From Vanilla planifolia (taxonomy: Eukaryota > Streptophyta > Magnoliopsida > Asparagales > Orchidaceae), in assembly GCA_023846275.1 (NCBI GenBank), contig JAIUJO010000087.1, positions 1,115,001 to 1,179,000 on the forward strand: 64,000 nt of DNA. Direction: 5' to 3'. The notes beneath the pieces are model-generated. The model was given only the letters and a program-made list of their open reading frames with translations, made no database searches and was not told the DNA's origin. The position numbers were made by a program, and so were the translations under genes. Of the stretch, positions 24,107-34,400 are shown one piece after another. The first letter of the stretch is position 1, and every line of letters starts with the position of its first letter.

Positions 24107-25010
24107 ATGTCATTTGATTTAAATAATGTTAGAGCTATTTGTTAAATGATGATTGATTTTATCTTCTAAAGTTAGAGATGCAAAAATTTAGAACATTATG
24201 TAAAGAATTTTTAATAAAAATTAGATCTTTAAAGACAAGTAAAAAGTGTACCATGGGACTAAATATTTTGAAAGTAATTTTAGCACTTTATTAAGAAAGT
24301 TTCTTAACTTCATGGTCTCAAAAAAGGAATCTAAGTAAATCCAGACATGGTAAAAGATTTGATAAACATGCCTTCCTAAAAATCTCATAGAGATGCTCAA
24401 TATCTAGCTCAAAAAACTTATTAGGTTCACCCTTTTTATTTTCAAGCATGGAGAGAAACTTCAACAGTTTATCAAGCTACTCTACAATACGTTTAGACAA
24501 TAGTAAATCGAAGATTGTCAAAAGGCTTTTCTAGAGCTTAATTGATACTTATCTCAGCCTCCAATCTTGAGCTTTCTAGTCCTTAAGCAGTCTTTATGTA
24601 TATATATAATTTCTTCTAGTCCTTAGGCAGTCTTTATGTATATATATAATTTCCTCAAGTTTTATAGTTAACTCATCTTTAATTCAAGAGAATAATGGAT
24701 TTCAACAACTAATCTATTATGTTACTCTTACTCAAAAAGATGTAGAGCTATGATACTCTATTAAAGAGCATCTAAACCTAGCTTTACTTATGTCAACCTA
24801 TCAGTTATACCAATATTCACATGATAGATGTCACAAGCAATAAACCTATGAGGCACATCCTCAACTGATAGATGATATAAATAGGTTGCAAAAGTGGGTA
24901 ATTAAGCATAGAGAGTTTGAACTTAACTTCATTTCCTATTCATTTATGAAATCTTAAGTTCTTAAAGGTTTTCTAATTGAGAGAAACTTTTTTTATTCTA
25001 AACCTAAGGC
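24107..25010 (+). mobile_element. Decayed gypsy reverse transcriptase/RNase H
   Basis: Plus-strand reading in shifting frames recovers RT and RNase H blocks in order. MSFDLNNVRAIC (24107-24142) is the degenerate MPFGLKNAxATY-type block. KNLEHYVKNF follows at 24182. KFLNFMVSKK leads into VNPDMVKDLINM (about 24300-24370), the RT connection. IYYVTLTQKDVEL and LNLALLMSTY (about 24710-24790) and KPMRHIL (about 24845) belong to RNase H. NRLQKWVIKHREFELNF and FMKS then VLKGFLIE (about 24875-24990) mark the RNase H tail. Only about a dozen residues separate the first two blocks where the family has about 30, so the catalytic YxDD segment is deleted. Several stops and frameshifts occur. Dead element. 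Confidence 0.82.
24574..24653. repeat. 40-bp tandem duplication
   Basis: Two adjacent 40-bp units starting ttctagtccttaagcagtct (24574-24613) and ttctagtccttaggcagtct (24614-24653), differing at one base. It sits inside the decayed reverse transcriptase, so it arose after the element died. Confidence 0.92.
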
Positions 25011-25860
25011 ACTTGTAAACTTCTAACAACCTTTTTTGATGGAGCTTTCATGTGTGAGTCTTGTAGAATTAGTTCAATCCTTCTTAGCTCTTAGTAAGTA
25101 AAGCTCAAAGGTGTTATCATAATTGTTTTCATTATCACCAACAAACAGGCTAAGAATGAATCCTTGATTGCAAGTCAATAGGTTGCTTGAGGGCTACAAA
25201 TGATGCACTTAAAAATCTTTAGTAGTTTCCAAATAACTAATAAGTAGTGTCTTATCAAAAAGTAAAGATTTACACCAAAATCCTATGAATACTAGCTTGG
25301 CCTCTTCTCCAAAAGTATGATACTATAGATCTATTTTTTATTCATTAAAAACAAAAATAAAAAGTGGATCTACTAGCCAATAATAGAGATTCTAGTGAAG
25401 ACTTTTCTCATCTTAAGAAGTTGAGTATTGAGTTACTAAATCGACTAGTTTTTCGACATAAAAGGCCTTCTTATTGATAAATCCATCTGACACTTATCTA
25501 AAGTTTGGGATTTTAACCCGTATAAGTTAGATGTAAAAATGGTCAGGTGATTCGTTCAATAATATGCTTTGGTTGATTAACAATATTATCAAAAATCCTT
25601 TCGCGAGACATACACAAATGTGTTCATCTATGACATTTAATGTTTTATATCAAGCTAATAGTTATGTTTTAAAAAATCTTATTAAATAAGACAACCTTAG
25701 ATAAGTTTTACATATTATAAAAATAATTATATTATTTTGAAACCATAATTCTTAGATGAAATCATTTGAGAGCATAAAATATTAAGCATTTCACTAAGTG
25801 AAGAAAAAAATGCAATCTTTTAGAACTTTTCCAAACCTCCTTAATCATAAGTTTAACATG
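25011..25860 (+). other. Probable decayed RNase H/pol continuation
   Basis: Sequence directly downstream of the RNase H tail with no clean motif. One frame near 25165-25215 reads a Ser-Gln then Gly-Leu-Gln pattern that could be the eroded LVxxQVxG/EYEAL part of a plant gypsy RNase H, but the match is weak. No separate gene is visible. Confidence 0.4.
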
Positions 25861-25884
25861 TCCCACTCCCTCTTATTTGACTTT

Positions 25885-26250
25885 GTAAGAGCCCATCCAT
25901 TACACATGGTCTGATCTAAAATGATGAGCTAATTACCCATCACTACGATGCCTTACAGCTTTTTGTACTGCTACCACCAAGGAGAAATAATAGTGATAAT
26001 AATAATGATAACAATAATGATAATAATAACGACAAGCTTGGCCAACCCATTTCTCACCTAAACTCTCTTATAAATAGATAGAGGATGATCTTGAGGAGAG
26101 AGAACAAAGTTGTGATTACTTTCAATAAAAAAGACAAGAGAGAGATAGAGAGAGAAATCTAAGAAAGGGAGAGTGCCCATGAGAGGGCACTTAGGAGCTA
26201 TGGGAGCTTCTACAAAGCTAATGCTAATGAGAAGAGCATATCATTAAAAA
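25885..26250 (+). promoter_or_regulatory. LTR-like promoter module (putative)
   Basis: A TATA-like tataaatagata stands at 26069-26080 and an AATAAA at about 26124, followed by a GA-rich stretch and a perfect 6-bp hairpin GTGCCC/GGGCAC at 26173-26178 and 26185-26190. The stretch opens with tgtaagagccc at about 25885, a possible TG-type LTR start. A simple GATAAT repeat lies at 25987-26033. Together these features suggest the U3/R part of an LTR. It lies between the RT and integrase halves of one gypsy remnant, as a nested insertion would. No matching second LTR or target-site duplication was confirmed. Confidence 0.35.
25987..26033. repeat. (GAT/AAT)n microsatellite
   Basis: A short imperfect trinucleotide run of gataataataatgataac type units, interrupted by single substitutions. 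It lies just upstream of the TATA-like element of the LTR-like module. Confidence 0.85.
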
Positions 26251-27180
26251 ATTTAAGTAAATCCAAAACTTATTTTTTAAAGACAAATGAAGATGAGTGA
26301 GATGATGATAAGAGAGGAAAGAAAGTGTTTGGAAGAAAAACATCATGATAATATTATTAATAATTTGGGTGAATTCAAATAAGTTGGATCATATAATATT
26401 GATATGAATAAATTATCCCAAAATCAAGACTTAGCTTACTACTAAATATTCTAGAATATAGGTGTCACTTGCGACCCAAAGCCTTCATTAGCATATAAAA
26501 TTAACCAACTACTCAAGTTAACCCAAATGACCAATCAACCCAAATTAACAAATGCTAATTTGACACCAAGTTGATCAATAAAAATTGAGTCTCTTGAGAT
26601 ATGTGTCTAATAAAGTTTACTATTAAGTTTAATAAAATTCTTTTTACTCATATTTAATCATATTTGTGATACTTAGTTCCATAATTTGGTTTCATGCAAA
26701 AATTTTATTGAACATAGCTTATGTTGAAGAATCATGATGCCATTAGATGATATTATTTGAGTAAATTAAATGCCAATCATGATAAACTTTAAATAAGTAT
26801 AAAGAGTTGTGCTGGAACTAAGTAAATGACGAACAAAAGATATGAATATAACATAAATAATACACATAAAATGTCATGAGCACATGATAATTATATGTGA
26901 TGATGCATATATGATGTTGGACATATGTCAATGAATATGAGATATTAGATATTTTGTAATCGATAATGTTGTGAGAACAAGCTAGACAAAAATAATGAAA
27001 TTATATTAAAAATATTTGTAACAATTTAATAAGAATGGTTATGTTATTATACTTCTTAGTTTCATGTATTGAAAATCGAAACATAAAATCTAAGTTTTGA
27101 ATATAATCAAGTGCAATAGACATCAAAATCTAGCAATGATACCAATTGATTGATATTATTTCAATAAGATGAATGATATA

Positions 27181-27385
27181 TTTGTGACAATCAAGTAAAG
27201 CAAAACTCTTTAATTAGTGCATTGATATTTGTGACAATTAGGTCAGACAAAATCTTTTGATTGGGCACTATTACCAATTTGCGACAATAAGGTAAAGCCA
27301 AACCTTTTAGTTAAGCACCATGTATTAATATTATTTGTAACAATTGAGTATGGAAAACCCCTCATACTAGTTATAATTCTTGGTG
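27181..27385. repeat. Four-copy degenerate repeat, about 50 bp
   Basis: The word tttgtgacaa or a close variant recurs at 27181, 27228, 27278 and 27334 (spacings 47, 50 and 56). Each is followed by a similar AAGTAAAGCAAAACTCTTT-like and then GCAC/GCATT-like stretch. Divergence between copies is high. Short internal repeats of this size are common in the U3 or leader of plant LTR elements, which would fit the neighbouring LTR-like module, but that link is inference. Confidence 0.7.
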
Positions 27386-28125
27386 TATCTTAGTTGCATA
27401 TGTTGATTTTCACATGTAAGCTTAAAAGACATGATAAAATAAGAGTTTTCATTATAAACAAGTTTACAATTAAATGGATAGTTAGGAAGTAATAAGCCCA
27501 TTAAAAAAGATCACAAAAATCTAGAATAAATTGTATGGGACATTTTAATAAAAAGACATCTTTATTGTGGTACTTGATATAATAATGTGATACTTGATAA
27601 CATTCTTATAGATTATATGAAGCACGATGCCCTCATAATTGGATGGTTTTCTCTCATTCTTAATATTATTATAAAGTCTCATGCACTTGCTTTGCTTGCA
27701 TTCTCATAACATGATATTTTTTATTGTACTAATTGTTATGATTATATGAATTATTTTAATGATTTATATGAAGTGTCTTTTGATGATATCTTACACATTC
27801 TTAGCTTCTTTGAATTATACATTAACATGAATTAGTAACGTTATATCAATTAAAAGATTAACTATAATATGTTTAGATAACATGGATTTTTTGCTTTAAG
27901 TTATTATTTTTGACATAATAAGTCTATGATAGACTTGCCTCTTATTTTTCAATATTTTCTAAAAAGGATAATTTGATATTTTCATATGTATATATTGAGG
28001 ACACCATTGGTCCCAAAGAGTATGGATGAAGAGTGGTGAGAAAAGTAGTTTTTAAAGAAATTTGAGTGTTTATGTATCTTTTTAATTGTAAACTCATCAT
28101 TTAATCAACAAAATAATTTTTTTTC

Positions 28126-28142
28126 ATATATATATATATATA
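28126..28142. repeat. (TA)n microsatellite
   Basis: A short uninterrupted alternating TA run after a poly-T stretch, upstream of the integrase remnant. Confidence 0.9.
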
Positions 28143-28190
28143 ATTATCTTTGGTAGAATTAAATAATTAATAATAAGAATTAAGCCCTAG

Positions 28191-28867
28191 TGAACAAAAA
28201 AGATGAAAGAATGTTTAAGAAAGTAAGGCCATCACACCATCCTTTAGAAGTTAAAGATATGATCAAGTTGATCCATTCAAGAGAGTGTGATGGACGTGCC
28301 TAAAGCTATAAACATGCCATGAAGAGTATGTATCAAGGATTGTTTTTGACCAATAATGAAAAAAATATTACTTTATTTACTTAAAGGTGCAAAAGGTGTC
28401 AAGTTCATGCTCCCCTTCTATACTAATTATTCACAAAGATGGAAGAAATAATTATTTATTGGTTCTTGTTAGACTATGGTATGAATTTAAATTTTTTATT
28501 TCCAATTGCTAGAAATGGAAGGAGGTTCCTTCTCTTGGTTGTTGAGAACCTTTAAAAATGGATCAAAGTCAAGCCTCTTATTAGCAAGGCTATTAATAAG
28601 ATTTAATGTTTTCTTTAGACAAAAATTTATAATAGGTTTAATATTTTCATAGCAATTGTTACAAATGATACAATAATGTTCCAATCTAAAGATTTTCCAA
28701 ATTTATGCAAAATGTATGGTTGTGGTTTTAAGTATGCCTCAACTTCTCATCCTCACATAGATGGACAAGCCAAAGCAATGAACATGAGGTTTGAATGTGA
28801 TGAGATAAGCACCTTTCTAGTCATCTCGATGATATCTACTTATTACATGTTTATATCTATATTTTAA
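28191..28867 (+). mobile_element. Decayed Ty3/gypsy integrase, plus strand
   Basis: Ordered integrase blocks are visible on the plus strand. MIKLIHSRECDGRA (from about 28259) and SMYQGLFLTNN lie in the zinc-binding region, and RCKRCQVHAP (28385-28414) supplies its CxxC. FPIARNGRRFLLLVVENL and KWIKVKPL (about 28500-28580) are the start of the catalytic core. VTNDTIMFQSKDF (about 28660) stands in place of the TDNGxxF motif. YGCGFKYASTSHPHIDGQA (from 28715) is the HPQTDGQAE-type block. Stops and frameshifts occur, and the second catalytic Asp context reads TNDT rather than TDNG. It has the same orientation as the RT/RNase H remnant at 24.1-25.0 kb, so the two may be halves of one element. The end of integrase and the 3' LTR are absent; the 416-bp repeat begins here instead. 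Confidence 0.83.
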
Positions 28868-31290
28868 ATTTTTTTTCTATAGTATTGGTTTAATATTTAG
28901 ATATTTTATTTTCTATGTTTTTTGGCATGTTTTATGAGATATTTTGATTTGTAGGAGATTTGACAATCATGGTTGGTTCCCTTGATCTTTTTAGTATGTC
29001 CAACTACAATAATCTCAAAAAATTTATCTAATTTGTCCAAAATTTTCACTTTGGTTTAGCAATATTGCAATGAAACTCTAATTCTTCTCTTATGTGACAT
29101 GAACATCTTTTGATTTTGTCATGTAACACTAGCTCAATTTGTCTCATTTCAGCTTTAATACATATTTGTTAATAATAAATGCTATATAATTATTACTTTA
29201 TGTTTATTTCATTTTTTTATTCATGTTTTTCAAACAAGGAAGGTCTAATCAAGACAACAAAAATATTGGGCTCAACTTGATGAGCTCTATCCTATAAAGT
29301 AATTTTTTTCAAATTTCTGAATATTTCTTTTAAGTGTATAGAAAGTTCTAATAAAAATTTTATTTATTTTACCAAATTTGAATGTGGAGGATGTTGTATA
29401 TGATCTCATTGGTATGTTTGAATGAACTTTTTTAAAGTTATTTGTTAACCTTTGTTAGAATTTTTACTTTAATTTCCTTATTTTGCTATTTAATTTTGAA
29501 TGACTTCTCTTGTGAAGTTTACATCATTTTATTTTGGTAATATTATTTTTCTTCAACTCATTTTATTTTAGCATTAATATATATTTACTTCATATTAAAA
29601 TAAAAATTTTTATTATTTATTATTATTATTGTAATTTATAGTAAATATTATTGAAGTTTGACTATGATGAAATGAATGTCATTGGTCTCCTCTTAATGAT
29701 CTCAATCTAATAAAATATTTATTTTTATACTAAAAAAATTAATTTTCTATTATTTATGGCACATTTTATAAGATATTTCAATTCATTTCTAATTTAATAG
29801 TTAAAGATTTTACAATTGATCTTCTTTAAGCTTTTCACTTTTTTATTTTGAAGTGCTCCAGATGATGTCATGTAAAGTCAAAAAAAGTTGTTGGGCTCAT
29901 CTTAAGGAACTCCATCCACTAAAATTTATATTTTAAATATTTAAGTAATTTATTTTCTTATGTTCTAGGATGCTTCTTAGGAATTTTAATTTGTATTAGA
30001 TTTGATAATATAGGATGTTATATTCAGTCTCCATAGTCTTTTTGAATGCATCTTTCTCATACCACTTATCCTATTTCATCAATTATTTTAGTTTGATTTA
30101 TTATTTTATAATATAGCTAAAAAATTCTCTTATCTAACCTTTATCACTTTGATTTAGTTATATTATATTTCCTTAAATTTTCATAATTCAACTTTAATAA
30201 ATGTTTAGTTAATTTTAAAGTAATAATTTATTATTATTTATGCTTTTCACATTCGTGTCTCATAGTATTTCAAAGATATGTTAGATTGAGGTGAAAAAAA
30301 CTTCAATGGACTCTTCTCAATTTTGTCTATCTAATTAAATATTTATTTATATATTTTAAAATATTTTACTTTCAAGTGTTTAGGCTTACTTTGTAAGATA
30401 TATTGATTCATATCTAATTTTATGATCAAGAATATTAGAGTTGATCTCCTTATAATCTTGGAATGCAATATTTCCTTACAAATATCTTATCTAAAAATGC
30501 TTCCCATTCACATATTAGCTTTCCATTCTTTACAATATATTTTGATTTGTACCTAATTTGATGATAGAGTATGTGACTCTCGATCATCTTGGTATCTCTA
30601 AATATAGCTTTTATTTTAAAATTTATCTCATTTCGTAAATATTTTCACTTAAAATTAGTTATTTTGCTTAGTTACTATAGAAATCTTGTCATTTCATTAT
30701 ATTACATTACTATCATTTAACAAAATTTAACTTTAAAATATATTTACTTAATTTTTAAAAAAATATTTATTTATTATTTAGACATGTTTACTTCTTTAAT
30801 GCATGGTAATGTTTAACAACTGTATTTTGATAAGAAAAAAATATCATTACATTTGTTTCACATTTTACCAATCATTATGAGTTGTACATATTAAATGGTC
30901 AATGATGTAATCTTGACTGCCTTAGTTTCATAGAATTAAACTTTGTTGTATAGTTAACCTCATTACTTAAAAGTTTTTACTTAGATTTGATTATATTATT
31001 TTTTTAAATTTCAATAGTTTTATATAATTTTGCTTAATATCTAAATAATATTTTTCTATTATTGATGCTTCTTTGATTTTTTAAACTGTAATATTTCAAA
31101 ACAAGATATGATGGATTGAAACAAATGTCCTCGACACAACTAAATCATAGGATTGAAATACGAATTTTATTTTTTAAAATTTTTAACTATTTTATTTTCT
31201 TGTGATTTAAGATGCTTTTTAAAACTTTTGAATTACACCTAATTTTTCAATAGATGATATTACTCGCAATCTCCTTGATATCTTAGAATA
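28815..31290. repeat. Degenerate tandem repeat, period about 416 bp
   Basis: One anchor (GATCTcctTnnTaTcTTtgAATgc-like) recurs at 28984, 29402, 29818, 30026, 30443, 30582, 30913 and 31269. Spacings are 418, 416, 208, 417, 139, 331 and 356. A second anchor (ggGCTCaacTTgatGaGCTCtATCctaTaaA-like) recurs at about 28820, 29270, 29682, 29892, 30307 and 31128 with spacings of about 450, 412, 210, 415 and 820. A third (ATATTatttttCttcAa..ttCA) follows the same order. This gives a head-to-tail array of about eight strongly diverged units with internal deletions, including one exact half unit of 208 bp. No coding potential is seen. It begins where the gypsy integrase stops and ends inside a unit where the TG/CA array starts. 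Confidence 0.8.
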
Positions 31291-31475
31291 TACAATTTGA
31301 GCATACACATGCACTCACACACACACACATATAGACAAAGATGCACAAATTAACATGCACATGGAAACACACACACACGTACGTTGACTCACATTAACCT
31401 ACATGCAACACATACTTGCACAAACACACACGCGCAATAACACATAAGCACACACACTCACACAGTATGTATGTA
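31290..31475. repeat. CA-rich leading block of the TG/CA array
   Basis: ACACAC-rich on the plus strand with ACATGCAC and ACACACGT words, opening directly from an AT-rich unit of the 416-bp repeat (gaatatacaatttgagcata, then acacatgcactcacac). It switches to TG orientation near 31470-31480. No gene. Confidence 0.9.
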
Positions 31476-34400
31476 GATATTTGGGAGTATGTGTGTGTAT
31501 GTGGACATGTGTGGTTGTATGTGTGATATTTTGTGTACATGTTCTTGTGCCTATGCTTGGGTGCATGCATGTTTGATTTTATGCATGTGTTCATGCATGT
31601 AATTATGGTTTTGTGCGGGTATGTTTATGTGGTTGTCTGTGTGCACATGCATGTAGGTGTGTATGGGTGCATGTGTATGTTTGTGTGTGTGTGTGAGCAC
31701 TTATCTACATGTACATGTGTGTATATGAGTTTGTGTGCATTTGTGTATGTCCAAGTTTGTTCCTTTGTGTGTTTGAGAGAGAGAGTGTAGTTACATAGGT
31801 GTGTGTGCATGTGTGTGTACGCATGCAAGTGCATGCATGTCGGTTTGTATTTTAATTTTTGTGCTTATCTTCATGTGTGAATGTGTCTATGTGGGGTGTA
31901 TGTATCCATAGGTCTGTGCACCAACATATTGGTGTGTGTGTGTGTGAGTGCATCTTCATGTGCACACATGTGTGTGTGGGTGCATTTGTGTGTGTATCTA
32001 CTTTTGTGTATGGGTTTGTGTGGTGTGTGTTTTTGTGCATGAGTGTATATCTATGTGTGCTGGCTTGTTTGTGCCTAACAAAAATGTATGTGTCTGTGTG
32101 TGTTCATGTGTGTGTACATGTGTGCATGTGCTTGTGTGTGACTGAGCATGTGTGCCTACATGTATGACCTTGCATGTGTGCTTGTGTGAGTGTATGTGTG
32201 TGCACTTATTCATGTTCATTTGTATCATATTTTGCATATGCACGTGTGTCTACACATGCATTTGTGTCCATAATGCATGTTTGTATATGTATAACTATTG
32301 TGTATGTGTGTGTGTGTGTGTGCATGTGCATATGTTTATGTGTGTATTTTTATGCATATATGTGTATGTGTGTGTAAGTTTGTGGTTATGTTAGTGTGTA
32401 GATCCATGTGTGCTTGTGCATGTAGTGCATGTATGCTATTGTGTTTGTGTGGGTTAGTAGGTGTGTGTGTTTGTGTGTATTGATGCATGTGTGATTGTGT
32501 GTGAGTGTGTTTGTGCATGTGTATGCATGCATGTGTGTGTGTAGGTGCATGTTTGGTTGTGTGTGTGCATGTTTGTGTATGTGTGAGAATGTGTGGTGTA
32601 TGTGTGCAAGTGTGTGTGTGTGTGCATATGTGTGTGCATATATGCATGTGTGTACATGTGTGTTTGTGTGTATGTGTGTGTGCATGCATGTATATATGTT
32701 TGTGTGTGTTCGTGTGCTAGTGTGTGTTTGCATATGGGTGTGCATGTGAGTGCATTCATGTCTTTGAATTTGAGTCTTTGTTTGTGTGAATGTGTGTCCA
32801 TGCATGCGTGTGTGTGCATGTGTGCATGTGGGTATATGTGTGTGTGTGAGTCTGAATGTGTGTGTGGGCAGGTGTGCATGCTTGCATATATATGAGCATG
32901 CACTTATGCATTTGTATGTGTATCTAGACCTATGTGTGTGTGTATACCTGTTTATGTGTTTGAATGAATATGTGTGTTGGTGTGAGTGTGTGCATGTTTG
33001 AGAGCCTGTGTACGTGTATGTGCATGTTTGTGAGCTTGTGTTTGTGTGTATGTGTGTGCTTTTGCATGTGTGTGTGCATGCAGGTGCATTTGGAAGTGTG
33101 TTAATCCACATGGGCATATGTGTGTAGGATGTGTGAGAGCATGTATGTTTCTTTATGTGTGTGTGTGCACTTATGCGCTTATGTGCTCTTGTGTGTGTGT
33201 GAATGTGGTGCAAGTGTGCGAGCATGCATGCACATGCATGTGTGTGAGTAAGTGAGTTTGTGCATGTGTGAGTGCAAATATGTGTGCCTATATGTGTATG
33301 TATGTTTACTTGTTTGTGCATATATGTTTGTGTGTGCATATGTTGGTGTATCTTTTTTGTGTTTCTACACTTGCATGTGTGTGTGCATGTCCATGTTTGT
33401 TTATGTTCATGCATCCTTATTTTTGCACATGTGTGTGTGTGCATGTACATGCATGCATATGTACTAACATGGATGTGTTCTTGTGACTGTAAAGTACATG
33501 TATATTTTTGCATGTCTGCATGCATTTGTGTGCATGTTGGTGCATACGAGTGTGTCTAAGTGTTCGTTTGTTTGCAAGTGTTTCTGGATTTATCCATGTC
33601 TACCTATAATCATGTGTGTGTGTGCTTGTGTTTTATGTATGTGTGTCCATGAGCATTTGTATGCCTATGTATGTGTGCATGTGTATATGCGTGCATGTGT
33701 GCATGGTTGCTTATGCGTGTAGGAGTGTGTGGATGTGTTTGTGTGTGCTTGTGTGAAAATTTGTATGCATTTGTGTGCATGTGTTTGTTTGTTATTGTGT
33801 GGCTATGTGTGTGGGTGTGTCTGTATATATGTATGTTTATGCGTGTGGTGAGTGTGTGTGTGTGTGTGCTTAGATTGGTACTTATGTGCACATGGGTCCA
33901 GTGTGCAAGTGCATGTGTGTGCATGTTTGTTTTTCTGTGTTTGTGTGTGTAGCTATGTGCACATGTGTGCAAGTGGGTGTGGATGGGTGCATGTATGTGC
34001 TGTTGTGTTTGTTTACACATGTGTTTTCCTATGTGTGCGTGCTTGTGCATGAGTGTGTTTGTTTATGCCTATGTGTGCATGTTTGTTTATGTGTTACTAG
34101 GCACATTCATGTGTTTATGTTTGTGTGTGGGTGTGTGACTAAATGTGCATGTCAATGTGTTTGAGTATGTGTATGTGTATGTGTATGTGTTGTGTGTTTT
34201 GTTTATGTGCATGTGCATGTGTGATTGTGTGTCATATGTGTGTGGGAGTATTTGTTTGTGTATGTGTGTATGAACGTGTGGGCATTTACATATGTTTGAG
34301 TGTCTGTGGGCATCTACACACTTGCAAAAATGTGAGTGTGTCTGTGTGTGTGCTTGTGTATGGGTGTTTGTGTGTATGTATTTCTGTGTGTTTGTATGTC

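Larger units (their letters stand above)
26251..28190. other. AT-rich DNA separating two halves of a gypsy pol
   Basis: No gene recognised. It contains the 47-56 bp repeat cluster listed separately and a (TA)n run at 28126-28142. Together with the LTR-like module it forms the roughly 3 kb that splits the RT/RNase H remnant from the integrase remnant, so much of it may be inserted DNA. Confidence 0.5.

Noticed and set aside
24140-24160. aaatgatgat read as a degenerate YxDD reverse transcriptase active site
   Set aside because: It is not in the frame that carries the flanking RT blocks, and the distance to the next block shows that the real active-site segment is deleted.
27181-27385. CRISPR-like spaced repeats
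   Set aside because: The units are diverged, the repeated word is short, spacing drifts, there are no cas genes, and the context is eukaryotic.
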